Below, piece by piece: positions 44,752 to 53,007 of a stretch of 64,000 nucleotides of DNA. A program made the translations under genes and the position numbers. The number at the start of each line of letters is the position of its first letter. The stretch's first letter is position 1. The DNA is from Vicinamibacterales bacterium. Lineage in GTDB: Bacteria > Acidobacteriota > Vicinamibacteria > Vicinamibacterales > UBA8438. The DNA is taken from assembly GCA_937766455.1 (NCBI GenBank), contig CALLXD010000039.1, forward strand, positions 62,001 to 126,000, given 5' to 3'. The notes under the pieces are model-generated. The model searched no databases, had not been told where the DNA came from, and worked only from the letters and a program-made list of their open reading frames with translations.

Positions 44752-45603
44752 CTAGAAGCGGAACCGGACGCCGCTGGTGATCTGGAGCCCGCCCAGGTCG
44801 ACTTCGATCGGGTCGTTGTCGACCGGAAGTATCGCCGTGCCCCGCACGTAGCGCACGAGGAGACCCACCCCAATATGCTCCATGACCTCGAAGTCGCCCA
44901 GGAACGGCAGGCGATGCAGGAAGAACGAGTCGATATCGACGCCACCGTTCAGACCCGTAGTGGTTTCCTTTCGCGCGCTCACGGTGTGGCCTGAGAAGGT
45001 GACCTCGCTGAACGGAAACGCTATCTCCGTGTGCTGAACCGCAGACACAAGGTCCTGTGTCGCGGAAATGATACTGGGCCCGGCGAAGACCGACACCACC
45101 AGCCAGTCGGTCACCTGCGACACCCACATCGCGCGGATGTGGATACCGACCTCTCGTCGTTCGAGACCTCCGGCGCGACCTTCGGTCGTCCGCGGTAGGT
45201 CGAAAAAGAAAGGGTGGGGCACTTCTGAGTTGATCCGAGCGTCGTGGACGGTACGAAAGCTCGAAACGTCGAGCCCGATGGCCAGGTTACGCCACAGGAG
45301 AAACGACACACCACCGTCGAAGACCCCGCCGTCCTTGAGCTCGTAGTCCGCCGCGAATTGGCCCTGTTCGAGGTTGGCCGTGAACGCCCGGGTGTCTGCG
45401 AAGGTCCGTGACGCGGGTCGCCATCCGGCGTCCAGTCGTACGACGACCCGTTCAGTGGGGGCGGGCTGAGCCCTTGCCGCCGGTGCGGTCACAAGCACCC
45501 CGGCGATGACCCAGAGTAGGGAACCGAGCAGGGCACCCTGCCGAGAGGAAGTCGGTGGCCGAGTCCGCGGCTGTCTGGCTCCTAGGACCGGGGCCTCGGT
45601 CAT
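44752..45603 (-). CDS. Outer-membrane beta-barrel protein
   Basis: 283 residues. Start ATG 45603 overlaps the stop of the M4 peptidase gene by one base (TAATG), so the two are coupled. Signal peptide: GALLGSLLWVIAGVLVTAPAARAQ. The mature chain alternates strands (VVVRLDAGWRP, FAADYELKDGGVFDGGVSFLLWRNL, HIRAMWVSQVTDWLVVSVFAGPS) and ends in GLQITSGVRFRF with the terminal Phe needed for BAM-dependent assembly. An OmpA-like/opacity-type small barrel is likely. Its function may be connected with surface display or release of the M4 peptidase, but this is only inferred from gene order. Confidence 0.75.
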   Translation of the reverse strand: MTEAPVLGARQPRTRPPTSSRQGALLGSLLWVIAGVLVTAPAARAQPAPTERVVVRLDAGWRPASRTFADTRAFTANLEQGQFAADYELKDGGVFDGGVSFLLWRNLAIGLDVSSFRTVHDARINSEVPHPFFFDLPRTTEGRAGGLERREVGIHIRAMWVSQVTDWLVVSVFAGPSIISATQDLVSAVQHTEIAFPFSEVTFSGHTVSARKETTTGLNGGVDIDSFFLHRLPFLGDFEVMEHIGVGLLVRYVRGTAILPVDNDPIEVDLGGLQITSGVRFRF

Positions 45604-47294
45604 TAATTCACGCCCACGGCGGTCCAAGCCTGTGTGACGGCGAGTTCCGCGGCGCTGTTGGCGCCGTAGAGGTCGCGCGCCGACTGGATCGTGGCGACCC
45701 TGGCCGCTGCAAAGTCGGAACTCCGCGTCAGTAGCACGGTGAACGCTCGGAAGAAGACCTGCTCGATCTGTTCCCGGTTCTGCGCGCCGACGCCGGCGAC
45801 ACTCAGCCCCGACACCCGATTCACGCCACCCTCGATAGCGAGATAGAACGCGTGGCCCGGGATGAGTGAATTCGTGTGAACGCCACCGTTGTCGGACTCA
45901 CCGAGAAACCGCAGGCTGTAGTGGTCTGGGTCGCCGAACTGCTGGGGCGTGGCCAGCGACCGGATCCCGCCTGGTTCGATCACGTCCTCGCCAAGCGAGT
46001 AGTCTGCGGCGCCCGCTCCATCCCGGAACAAAGACTCCGCGTAGAACTCGGTGCCGACCCCGATGAAATCAGAGAACGCCTCGTTCAACGCGCCGGACTC
46101 ATCCACATAGAGTAACGCCGAGGTGAAGTCCGTCACTGCGTGCGCCAGCTCGTGGGCCACGATATCGAGCGCGCCTGAAAAAAAATTAAAACGCTGGCCG
46201 CCAAGCAGGATGTTCGGCGGCAGCCCCTCGCCAAAGACGGCGACTCCAGCCCCATCGGGACCGCAGAGCCCGCAATAGAATGCGTTGAGGAAAAACAACC
46301 CGATCACCTCGGGCGGCGCCGAGAACAAATCGGCGCGGTCGACCGGGTGGACCAGACTGAGCAGACGCACATTTTGATTGTTCAGGCTCTGGCGGTTGAA
46401 GCGGTTGAGCAGGTAGTCGTGTGTCCAGCCCATGCCGACGTGGGCGTCGACACTCGCGCCGTCGAGCCATCGATTGTCGGTGTCGGTGGCGAGATCCGAG
46501 TCGAACAGCGGCGCGGTTCCCTCGAGGACCTGCTGGGTGCGCTGTACATCACCGCGCATGTCGAACGTGAAGACGTCAGCCGGGCGCAGCTGATCGTGGG
46601 CGAAGAACGCCCCTCCGACGGCTGTAACGCTCATCTTCTTGCGGTCGCTCTTGATTCCCAGCCCCTCGCCGATAGCGCATCGCGAGCATGGCAGGACAGG
46701 CTGCTGTGTCTTGAGATCGTTGTAGGACCAAACCAGCGTGCCCGTCGCGGCGTCAACAAAATAGACCATGAGCTGCGAGCCGGTGAATGCCCGCGCCTCG
46801 TACACCAGACGGTACACGCCCGCACCGCCTCGGTCGGGGAAGACGACCAGCTGGGGAGCGGCCGAGCGAAACAGCGTTCGGCCGCTCAGTTCCTGCACGA
46901 CGCGCGCGGCGTCATCGGCTGACAATGCCGGCGTGGTCTCCAGGTCGATGCCGACGTGGAGTGTGCCGAACACGGAGACGGGAATGCCACCAGACGTCTG
47001 GCGCGTGACAGTCGCTCCGAAGACCGGGATTCCGTTGTGAAACTGCTGCAGCCGCTCGTGGCCACGGTCGGCCAGCAGAGGGTCACTGTCTTGCGATACG
47101 GCCCGCAGAGATCCGTCGCGAGTCAGCTGGTTGACCAGCGTGTCAGCCTCACGCAGCGCAGTGAGGGCCGAACCTGAACCAGCAGACAGCGTGAGGACCC
47201 CGTTGGAGGCCGGAGGCTGAGCCAAAGCTAGCCCGGGCAGGGTCAGTAAAGCGAAGAGAACGGCACTGAAGACCGGTCGACTCAATGCGTGCAT
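45603..47294 (-). CDS. Exported M4 family (thermolysin-like) metallopeptidase
   Basis: 563 residues from ATG 47294, signal peptide ending ALAQP. The prodomain (FTP/PepSY type: VSQDSDPLLADRGHERLQQF, NGIPVFGATVTRQ) precedes the catalytic domain with HELAH (residues 381-385), the third ligand Glu405 in ESGALNEAFSDFIG, and the catalytic-His region DNGGVHTNSLIPGHAFYLAIEGG. All M4 landmarks are intact. It degrades proteins outside the cell or in the periplasm after autoprocessing. It lacks a C-terminal PKD or sorting domain. It is translationally coupled to the barrel gene downstream. Confidence 0.95.
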   Translation of the reverse strand: MHALSRPVFSAVLFALLTLPGLALAQPPASNGVLTLSAGSGSALTALREADTLVNQLTRDGSLRAVSQDSDPLLADRGHERLQQFHNGIPVFGATVTRQTSGGIPVSVFGTLHVGIDLETTPALSADDAARVVQELSGRTLFRSAAPQLVVFPDRGGAGVYRLVYEARAFTGSQLMVYFVDAATGTLVWSYNDLKTQQPVLPCSRCAIGEGLGIKSDRKKMSVTAVGGAFFAHDQLRPADVFTFDMRGDVQRTQQVLEGTAPLFDSDLATDTDNRWLDGASVDAHVGMGWTHDYLLNRFNRQSLNNQNVRLLSLVHPVDRADLFSAPPEVIGLFFLNAFYCGLCGPDGAGVAVFGEGLPPNILLGGQRFNFFSGALDIVAHELAHAVTDFTSALLYVDESGALNEAFSDFIGVGTEFYAESLFRDGAGAADYSLGEDVIEPGGIRSLATPQQFGDPDHYSLRFLGESDNGGVHTNSLIPGHAFYLAIEGGVNRVSGLSVAGVGAQNREQIEQVFFRAFTVLLTRSSDFAAARVATIQSARDLYGANSAAELAVTQAWTAVGVN

Positions 47295-47409
47295 AAGTGT
47301 AATTCCAGCCTCAGCGCAGGGAGTGGCCCGAACATTGTAGTAGATCTCGGATGGCACCCGGCGGCTCGGATGTGGGATATACAATTCCTTTCATCAGAAG
47401 GAGTGACAT

Positions 47410-48303
47410 GTGAGCACCGACGTGAAGCACGTCATGCGGATGGCGGCTGTTCTGGGACTGGCGCTTGCCGTGTCAGATGGGTCGAGCGCGCAGACGGCCA
47501 CCGTCGCGGTCGGACCTCCCGCCGGGGCGCTGGTGGTCGTGGGCGGTGGTCTGCGCGACCCGGCGATTCTCGCACGGTTTGTCGGGCTGGCCGGCGGACC
47601 GGACGCACCCATAGTCGTCATCCCGACCGCGGGTGGTAGCGAGACCTACGACCAGTCGTATCCGGGGCTACAGCCGTTCCGGGACCTTGGCGCCACCGAT
47701 TTGCTGGTGTTGCACACGACTGACCGAGACGTGGCCAACAGCGAGTCGTTCGTCGCTCCGCTGCGTCGTGCGCGTGGGGTCTGGTTTCCTGGCGGTCGGC
47801 AGTGGCGGCTGGCCGACGCGTATCTGGACACCGCCGTGCAGGAGGCGCTCCGTGATGTCTTACGCCGCGGGGGCGTCGTGGGCGGCTCCTCGGCCGGGGC
47901 GACGATCTTGGGTTCCTATCTCGCGCGAGGCGACTCTGCCACCAACACCATCATGATGGGCGACCACGTCGTCGGGTTCGGCTTTCTGCGCGACACCGCC
48001 ATCGACCAGCACCTGCTGCGACGCAATCGTCAGTTCGACCTCATCAGCGTGGTTGAGGCGCACCCCGAGCTACTTGGCATTGGGCTCGACGAAGACACGG
48101 CGATTGTCGTGCGCGGCGACGAGTTCGAGGTCATCGGGCGTAGCTATGTGGCCATCTACGACCACGCGCGCCAGCTGGACTCCGGCGGCCGATTCTATTT
48201 TCTTGAAGCCGGCGACCGGTTCGACTTGCGCACCCGACGTGCGTTCCGACTCGGCCAGGCGCCCGGTCCTGCCGACCGCGTAGTGACCCGCCCCTGGCCG
48301 TAA
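47410..48303 (+). CDS. Exported cyanophycinase-like S51 peptidase
   Basis: 297 residues from GTG 47410 (an AAGGAG site lies just upstream). The N-terminus is a signal peptide (MAAVLGLALAVSDGSSAQT). Motifs of cyanophycinase/S51: ALVVVGGGLRDPAIL, VVIPTAGGSETYD, GVWFPGGRQWRLADAY, VVGGSSAGATILG (nucleophile Ser161), MGDHVVGFGFL..TAIDQHLLRRNR and GLDEDTAIVVRG. Cyanophycinase cuts multi-L-arginyl-poly-L-aspartate to beta-Asp-Arg dipeptides; an exported form would degrade external polymer or isoaspartyl peptides. No cyanophycin synthetase gene occurs here. Confidence 0.92.
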   Translation: MSTDVKHVMRMAAVLGLALAVSDGSSAQTATVAVGPPAGALVVVGGGLRDPAILARFVGLAGGPDAPIVVIPTAGGSETYDQSYPGLQPFRDLGATDLLVLHTTDRDVANSESFVAPLRRARGVWFPGGRQWRLADAYLDTAVQEALRDVLRRGGVVGGSSAGATILGSYLARGDSATNTIMMGDHVVGFGFLRDTAIDQHLLRRNRQFDLISVVEAHPELLGIGLDEDTAIVVRGDEFEVIGRSYVAIYDHARQLDSGGRFYFLEAGDRFDLRTRRAFRLGQAPGPADRVVTRPWP

Positions 48304-48312
48304 CAGCCCTCG

Positions 48313-49464
48313 TTACAGCGCGAGTGCGTCCAACAAGGCTTCGACGTCTCCGGAGTCGTTGTAGAGGTGGGGAGAGACCCGAATCGCGTCACCCCGCAGT
48401 GAGACCGCTACGTCCCGTGCCGCGAGTCGGTCAGACAGGGTGGCGGTGCTGCCTGCGTCGGCCGGGCGTAGGCCGAACAGGTGCGGGGCGCGCCACTCGT
48501 CCTCTTCGATCCAGTACCCGCGCTCTCGCAGGGTCTGGGTCACCTCGGTCGACACACTGCGGCAATAGTCTTGAATCGCAGGCACGGTCCACTGGAGGAC
48601 GAGTTCGAGCGCGGCAGCCAGCATCGGCAACAACGTGAAGTTGGAGCGCTCACCCACGTCGTATCGGATGGCTGCGCCCTGATAGTCATCTCGATACCGA
48701 ACCAGGTCGGCGAAGTTCTCGCTGTCGCGCCGGGTGATCCAGCCTTCTTCCAGCGGGGTGCCATCGTCGAAGGCTCGGCCGTAGTAGGCCAATCCGGTCG
48801 AATAGGGACCGAGCAGCCACTTGTAGCCGGCACAGATCAGCGCGTCCGGTTGAATCCGTCGCGTGTCGAATGGCAACGCTCCCACCGACTGGGTGCCATC
48901 GACCACGAAGAGCGCACGACACTCGCGGGCTCGCTGGCCCACGCGTTCCAGGTCGAACAGCGTCCCGTCGGTCCAATGGACCTGCGGGAGAGCGACCACC
49001 GCGGTCCGGCGGTCGATTGCCGTCAACACGCGAGCGTTCCATTCGACGGCGCGTCCGCTGTGCTGGTGCGGAGGCGACGCAACGGTTCGCAGCGTGAGGC
49101 CCTGCTCGGCGCAGAGCCGTCGCCAGGCGTAGACGTTGCTGGGGAACTGCTCCTCCAGCACCACGATGTTGTCACCCGCGGTGGCACGCACATTTCGTGC
49201 AACGGTGGCGAGGCCATAGGAGACAGACGGCACGATCGCGATGCGATTGGGATCCGGAGCGTTGACGATCCGCGAGAAGAGGGACCGGACCACGTCGCTC
49301 TCCTCAAAGAAATCGCGGGGACGAATCAGGTGTGGCGCCGCGCGCCGATCGATACCGGCGATGCCAGCCGATCGAACCGCGTGCGCGAGCGGCGCCATGT
49401 AGGCGCAGTTCAGATAGTGCACCCCGGGAGGCAGGGCGAAATGGGATTTCTGGCAGATGAGCAT
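48313..49464 (-). CDS. PLP-dependent class V aminotransferase-fold enzyme
   Basis: 383 residues from ATG 49464 (the frame continues upstream without a good start). Cytosolic, fold type I. Recognised parts: HYLNCAYMAPL, NRIAIVPSVSYGLATVARN, EEQFPSNVYAWR, VALPQVHWTDGTLFDL, FVVDGTQSVGALPFD and the PLP lysine in CAGYKWLLGPYSTG (Lys215). This set fits kynureninase/cysteine-desulfurase-like aminotransferases; the missing catalytic Cys loop argues against a cysteine desulfurase. Exact substrate unknown. Convergent with the cyanophycinase-like gene, 9 bases apart. Confidence 0.88.
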   Translation of the reverse strand: MLICQKSHFALPPGVHYLNCAYMAPLAHAVRSAGIAGIDRRAAPHLIRPRDFFEESDVVRSLFSRIVNAPDPNRIAIVPSVSYGLATVARNVRATAGDNIVVLEEQFPSNVYAWRRLCAEQGLTLRTVASPPHQHSGRAVEWNARVLTAIDRRTAVVALPQVHWTDGTLFDLERVGQRARECRALFVVDGTQSVGALPFDTRRIQPDALICAGYKWLLGPYSTGLAYYGRAFDDGTPLEEGWITRRDSENFADLVRYRDDYQGAAIRYDVGERSNFTLLPMLAAALELVLQWTVPAIQDYCRSVSTEVTQTLRERGYWIEEDEWRAPHLFGLRPADAGSTATLSDRLAARDVAVSLRGDAIRVSPHLYNDSGDVEALLDALAL

Positions 49465-49600
49465 GACCGGAACGACCGCCGCGCCAGTATACGACGCGCG
49501 CCTGAGTCTCGCCCGGCCAGCCAACCCGGGGCCGGTATCGACCGGCGCGCGCTCGACGGTGACTGCGCACTAGAATGGGGACTCCAGAGGGGGGACCAGG

Positions 49601-50890
49601 ATGAGGCAGGAGAGCGGCAGGTGGTTGGTCGGCGTCGCCGGTGTGTGCATTGGCGTCATGGCGACCGGCTGCGAGATGTCGGCGCCGGTGCCGCCGTCGG
49701 AGACGCCCATCGCCACCAATGTGCTCGAACGGGCCGGGAGGATACACGCCAGCGTGTTGACGATCGATACGCACGACGACATCCCGCTCGACTTTGCGAC
49801 GCCTGACGCCGACCCGGGGATGCGCGGCGACCGCCAGGTGGATCTTCCAAAGATGGAGGAGGGGGGCCTCGATGCCGGGTTCTTTGTCGTCTATGTGGGG
49901 CAGACCGAGCGCACGCCGGAGAACTACGCTCAGGCGCAGGCCGACGCGCTGACAAAATTCGAGGCGATCCACCGGATGGCGGAGACGCAATACCCGGAGC
50001 GGATCGAGATTGCGTACACAGCGGATGACTTCGAGCGCATCGTGGCCGACGGCAAGCTCGTGGCGGCTATTGGCATCGAAAACGGATTCGTGATCGGCAC
50101 CGACCTGTCACTGCTCGAGAGCTACTACCGGCTCGGCGCTCGCTACCTCGGGCTCGCGCACAACGGACACAACGACATCGCCGATTCGGCTGGGCCACGT
50201 GACGACCTGGGCGACATGCCCGTCGAGCATGGCGGGGTCAGTCCGTTCGGTGAGGAGGTCATTGCCGAAATGAATCGGCTGGGCATCATGGTCGATGTGT
50301 CGCACGTGTCGAAGGCGGCGATGCTCGACGCGGTCCGATTGTCGCGGGCACCAGTCATCGCGTCGCACTCCAGCACCCACGCGCTGACCCCGCACCCCCG
50401 GAACCTGGACGACGAGCAGCTTCTCGCGCTGCGCGATAACGGCGGGGTCATGCAGGCCGTCGCGCTCGGCAGTTTTATCAGTCGCGGGGCTGAGGCCCGG
50501 GGCGATGCGATTGAGGGCCTACGGGTCGCTGTCGGATTGGGGTCCGGGGAGAGGGCAGATCTTGCGAATCTCGCGGAGCCACAGCGCAAGGAGTACGACC
50601 AGAGAATGGCGGAGATCGGTCGACAGTGGCCCGAGGCCGATGTCGCGACGTTCGTGGACCACATTGACCACGCCGTCGCGCTGATCGGGATCGACCATGT
50701 CGGGATTAGTTCCGATTTCGACGGCGGCGGAGGGATCAGCGGGTGGCGTGACGCGAGCGAGACACCGAACGTCACCACCGAGCTTGTGCGCCGCGGCTAC
50801 ACCGAGGATGAGATTGCCAAGATCTGGGGCGGCAATCTCCTACGCGTACTGCGGGCCGTGGAACGTGTCGCTGCCACACCGCGCCCGTAA
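49601..50890 (+). CDS. M19 family dipeptidase, lipoprotein
   Basis: 429 residues. The N-terminus (WLVGVAGVCIGVMATGC) is a lipobox, so the enzyme is anchored at the outer or inner membrane. Renal-dipeptidase features: TIDTHDDIPLDF (zinc His58, Asp60), IGIENGFVIG (bridging Glu), GLAHNGHNDIADS, VDVSHVSKAAMLDA and IASHSSTHALTPHPRN, with DHVGISSDFDGGGG closing the barrel. It hydrolyses dipeptides, including D-amino-acid-containing ones, released by the other exported peptidases nearby. The following gene starts right after its stop. Confidence 0.94.
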   Translation: MRQESGRWLVGVAGVCIGVMATGCEMSAPVPPSETPIATNVLERAGRIHASVLTIDTHDDIPLDFATPDADPGMRGDRQVDLPKMEEGGLDAGFFVVYVGQTERTPENYAQAQADALTKFEAIHRMAETQYPERIEIAYTADDFERIVADGKLVAAIGIENGFVIGTDLSLLESYYRLGARYLGLAHNGHNDIADSAGPRDDLGDMPVEHGGVSPFGEEVIAEMNRLGIMVDVSHVSKAAMLDAVRLSRAPVIASHSSTHALTPHPRNLDDEQLLALRDNGGVMQAVALGSFISRGAEARGDAIEGLRVAVGLGSGERADLANLAEPQRKEYDQRMAEIGRQWPEADVATFVDHIDHAVALIGIDHVGISSDFDGGGGISGWRDASETPNVTTELVRRGYTEDEIAKIWGGNLLRVLRAVERVAATPRP

Positions 50891-52303
50891 GTGTCGGTCG
50901 GTGACAGTGGGTCTCTGATGACAGCGGCTCCTCTCTCGTTCGCCCCGGCCGCGCCCGTGCCAACGGCGCGCCCTGCGCTCGCCCTTCTCCCGCCGACCCG
51001 ACTCCCACTGTGGTATTTCGGTGTTGCGCATCTGTCTCTCATCGTGGCGCTCGCGGTGGTGGCGGTCGACCCGCGAGGCGTGAGCGGTTTCTACTACCAC
51101 CCCCGAATGTTGGGCGTGGTCCACCTCGTCACGCTGGGGTGGATCACCGGGGCCATTCTTGGGGCCATCCGAATTGTGGCGCCGTTGGTGCTGCGTGTGT
51201 CGATACCGGTCACCCGGGGTGACTACTGGGCCCTGTCGTTCGTGGCCATCGGTATGAGCGGCATGGTGTCTCACTTTTGGCTGGAGACCTTCAGCGGGAT
51301 GGCCTGGTCGGCGGGAATGGTCGTGCTGGGGCTCGTGCATGTCGTGACCCGGCTCCTCGTGCGGCTGCGTTGCGCCACCATCGATAGGCCGATTGCTGCC
51401 CACCTCTGGTTGGCGTGTCTGAATCTCCTGGCGGCCGGTACAGTGGGCGTACTGATTGCGGTCGATAAGGTAACGGACGTACTCCCGGGAGACGCGCTCT
51501 CCAACGTGTACGCGCACGCGCACCTGGCCGCGGTCGGATGGGCGTCGATGATGGTGGTCGGTATCGGATACCGGTTGCTGCCGATGGTGTTGCCGTCCGC
51601 GGTGCCCCGAGGGCGCGGGCTGTACGGCAGCGCGATTCTGCTGGAGGCCGGACTCATCGGATTGGTGATCACGCTCGTCACCGGTTGGCCAGGCGCGTCG
51701 CTCTTTGCGCTCGCCATCGTCATCGGATTTTTGGTCTTCCTGGGGCAGGTGGTCTGGATGACCAGGCATCGTCGCACTCCACCGGCGGCGCGAGCCAGGC
51801 CAGATTTCGGTGCCATTCAGGCCGGACACGCCCTGGTGTATCTCGTGCTGGCCGCCGGGTGCGGTGTCCTGTTGGTCGCGACGCCGACATCGGCCTCCAC
51901 GCCCCCGCTCGTCATGCTCTACGGGGTGTTCGGGCTGGTCGGGTTTCTTGCCCAACTGGTGGTGGCGATGGAACTGCGACTGCTGCCTTTGCAGGCTTGG
52001 TACGCGGCTTTCGCCGCGCGCGGGTTCACCGCGCCCGATCTGTCGACCCACGTGTTGCCGGCGCAGTCGGTGGCCGCGGTCGCGTTCGTGGGCTGGGTCG
52101 TCGGGCTCCCGGTACTGGCCCGCGGGCTGGCGATGGATCGCCCGGCGTGGGTCGCCGCAGGGGCGGGGGTACTGCTGGTGGCGGTGGTCGTGAATACCGG
52201 GCACGCGGTGTGGATGTTGCGGCCACTGTTGCAATCGCCGACTCTGGCCCCTGGTCCCTCCGCTGACCGGGGAGGAGACATGCCCGCCACGGGCGACGTC
52301 TGA
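50891..52303 (+). CDS. Multi-pass membrane protein related to heme-copper oxidase subunit I/NnrS
   Basis: 470 residues from GTG 50891 directly after the dipeptidase stop; ATG 50918 (MTAAPLSFAPAA) is an equal alternative. Twelve or so membrane helices with conserved His in FYYHPRMLGVVHLVTLGW, GMVSHFWLETFSGMAW and NVYAHAHLAAVGWASMMVVGIGYRLLPM; the last resembles helices with heme-ligating histidines in cbb3-type oxidases and nitric-oxide reductases and the NnrS family. No CuB site or Tyr-His crosslink can be recognised, so respiration is not claimed. A heme- or copper-binding membrane protein is the most that can be said. The C-terminus is a Pro/Gly-rich tail. Confidence 0.72.
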   Translation: MSVGDSGSLMTAAPLSFAPAAPVPTARPALALLPPTRLPLWYFGVAHLSLIVALAVVAVDPRGVSGFYYHPRMLGVVHLVTLGWITGAILGAIRIVAPLVLRVSIPVTRGDYWALSFVAIGMSGMVSHFWLETFSGMAWSAGMVVLGLVHVVTRLLVRLRCATIDRPIAAHLWLACLNLLAAGTVGVLIAVDKVTDVLPGDALSNVYAHAHLAAVGWASMMVVGIGYRLLPMVLPSAVPRGRGLYGSAILLEAGLIGLVITLVTGWPGASLFALAIVIGFLVFLGQVVWMTRHRRTPPAARARPDFGAIQAGHALVYLVLAAGCGVLLVATPTSASTPPLVMLYGVFGLVGFLAQLVVAMELRLLPLQAWYAAFAARGFTAPDLSTHVLPAQSVAAVAFVGWVVGLPVLARGLAMDRPAWVAAGAGVLLVAVVVNTGHAVWMLRPLLQSPTLAPGPSADRGGDMPATGDV

Positions 52304-52311
52304 TGCGCTGA

Positions 52312-52512
52312 CATCAGGTCACTAGGGTCATCTGGGACGCGAACCACGCCATCGCCGAGCAGTTTCAGCCGCAGGCCATGCCCGCCACCTTCGTACTCGA
52401 CACGGACGGCACCGTTATCTATAGCCACTTCGGATACGACCAGGAGACCTGGGATACGTTCGTCCGGTTCCTCGACCGGATGCCGCCGGGGGAAACCCCT
52501 CCTCGCCGATGA
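52312..52512 (+). pseudogene. Remnant of a thioredoxin-like (TlpA/redoxin) gene
   Basis: Frame from 52312 (preceded by an in-frame TGA at 52309-52311) to the TGA at 52510-52512. It encodes the C-terminal half of a TlpA/redoxin fold: VIWDANHAIAEQFQPQAMPATFVLD with the cis-Pro (MPATF), then GTVIYSHFGYDQETWDTFVRFL. The N-terminal half with the CxxC site is missing and there is no start codon, so this is a decayed fragment. It lies 8 bases downstream of the membrane protein gene and close to the IS, at the edge of the accessory patch. Confidence 0.75.
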
Positions 52513-52525
52513 TCGACTCGCCGCG

Positions 52526-52684
52526 TCATCCTTTCGCGACGCTCGAGTAGCAGACAGCCCGTCCCTGACCGTCGTCTTCCGGCTGGAGATCAGGCGCAGG
52601 GATCGTCCGCGGGCGGACGCCTGCGACGAGCGCTGTCTGCATCAGATCACTTCGCAGACGGTTTGCTTCATTTGCGGTGATCAT
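52526..52684 (-). CDS. Small ORF with good ribosome binding site, unknown
   Basis: 52 residues from ATG 52684 (MITANEANRLRSDLMQTAL, then GVRPRTIPAPDLQPEDDGQG and AVCYSSVAKG). AGGAG occupies 52690-52694 on the coding strand, 5 bases before the ATG. No homologue is recognised and the sequence is not obviously structured. The Shine-Dalgarno match and position in a region otherwise free of genes make it a candidate small protein; it could equally be a chance ORF. Confidence 0.4.
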   Translation of the reverse strand: MITANEANRLRSDLMQTALVAGVRPRTIPAPDLQPEDDGQGRAVCYSSVAKG

Positions 52685-53006
52685 GGACTCTCCTGGTTTG
52701 GAGGCGTGCACCTCCCGTCGACGTGCCGTGGTCGTGGCGACAGACGTGCGTCCGCCGCCGCTCCCCGCCGTCGTGCCACTGCCGCGTGTGCGGTCTGGGC
52801 GCTCCGACCCACCATGGTGGCAATCCCGACACCTTCGAGAGGATGCAGAGGCGCGTCAAGATGTGCTCGGCGGCTTCAATCCTTCGAGTCCGGTCCATCG
52901 GGAACAACTGCCGCGGACATGCGGCGCCTGCTGCGGTCGCTCCGCCCCCGGGGTAGGGCAGAGGGGGAGTCGCTGGCCACACGACTCGCGCACACGGAGT
53001 CCGATG
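52685..53006. other. Gap with no recognisable gene
   Basis: About 320 bases between the small ORF and the insertion sequence. Several GC-rich ORFs are open on both strands but none has a convincing start, domain or codon pattern. Before the IS inserted, this stretch followed the 3' end of the GH43-like gene directly. Confidence 0.5.
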
Positions 53007-53007
53007 C

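Noticed and set aside
48299-48315. GTAAC...GTTAC inverted repeat between convergent genes
   Set aside because: Only 5 bases per arm and no U-tract; too weak to call a terminator.
50840-52234. 464-residue minus-strand frame opposite the membrane protein gene
   Set aside because: His/Arg/Gln-rich translation without folds; the plus-strand gene has clear membrane helices and motifs.
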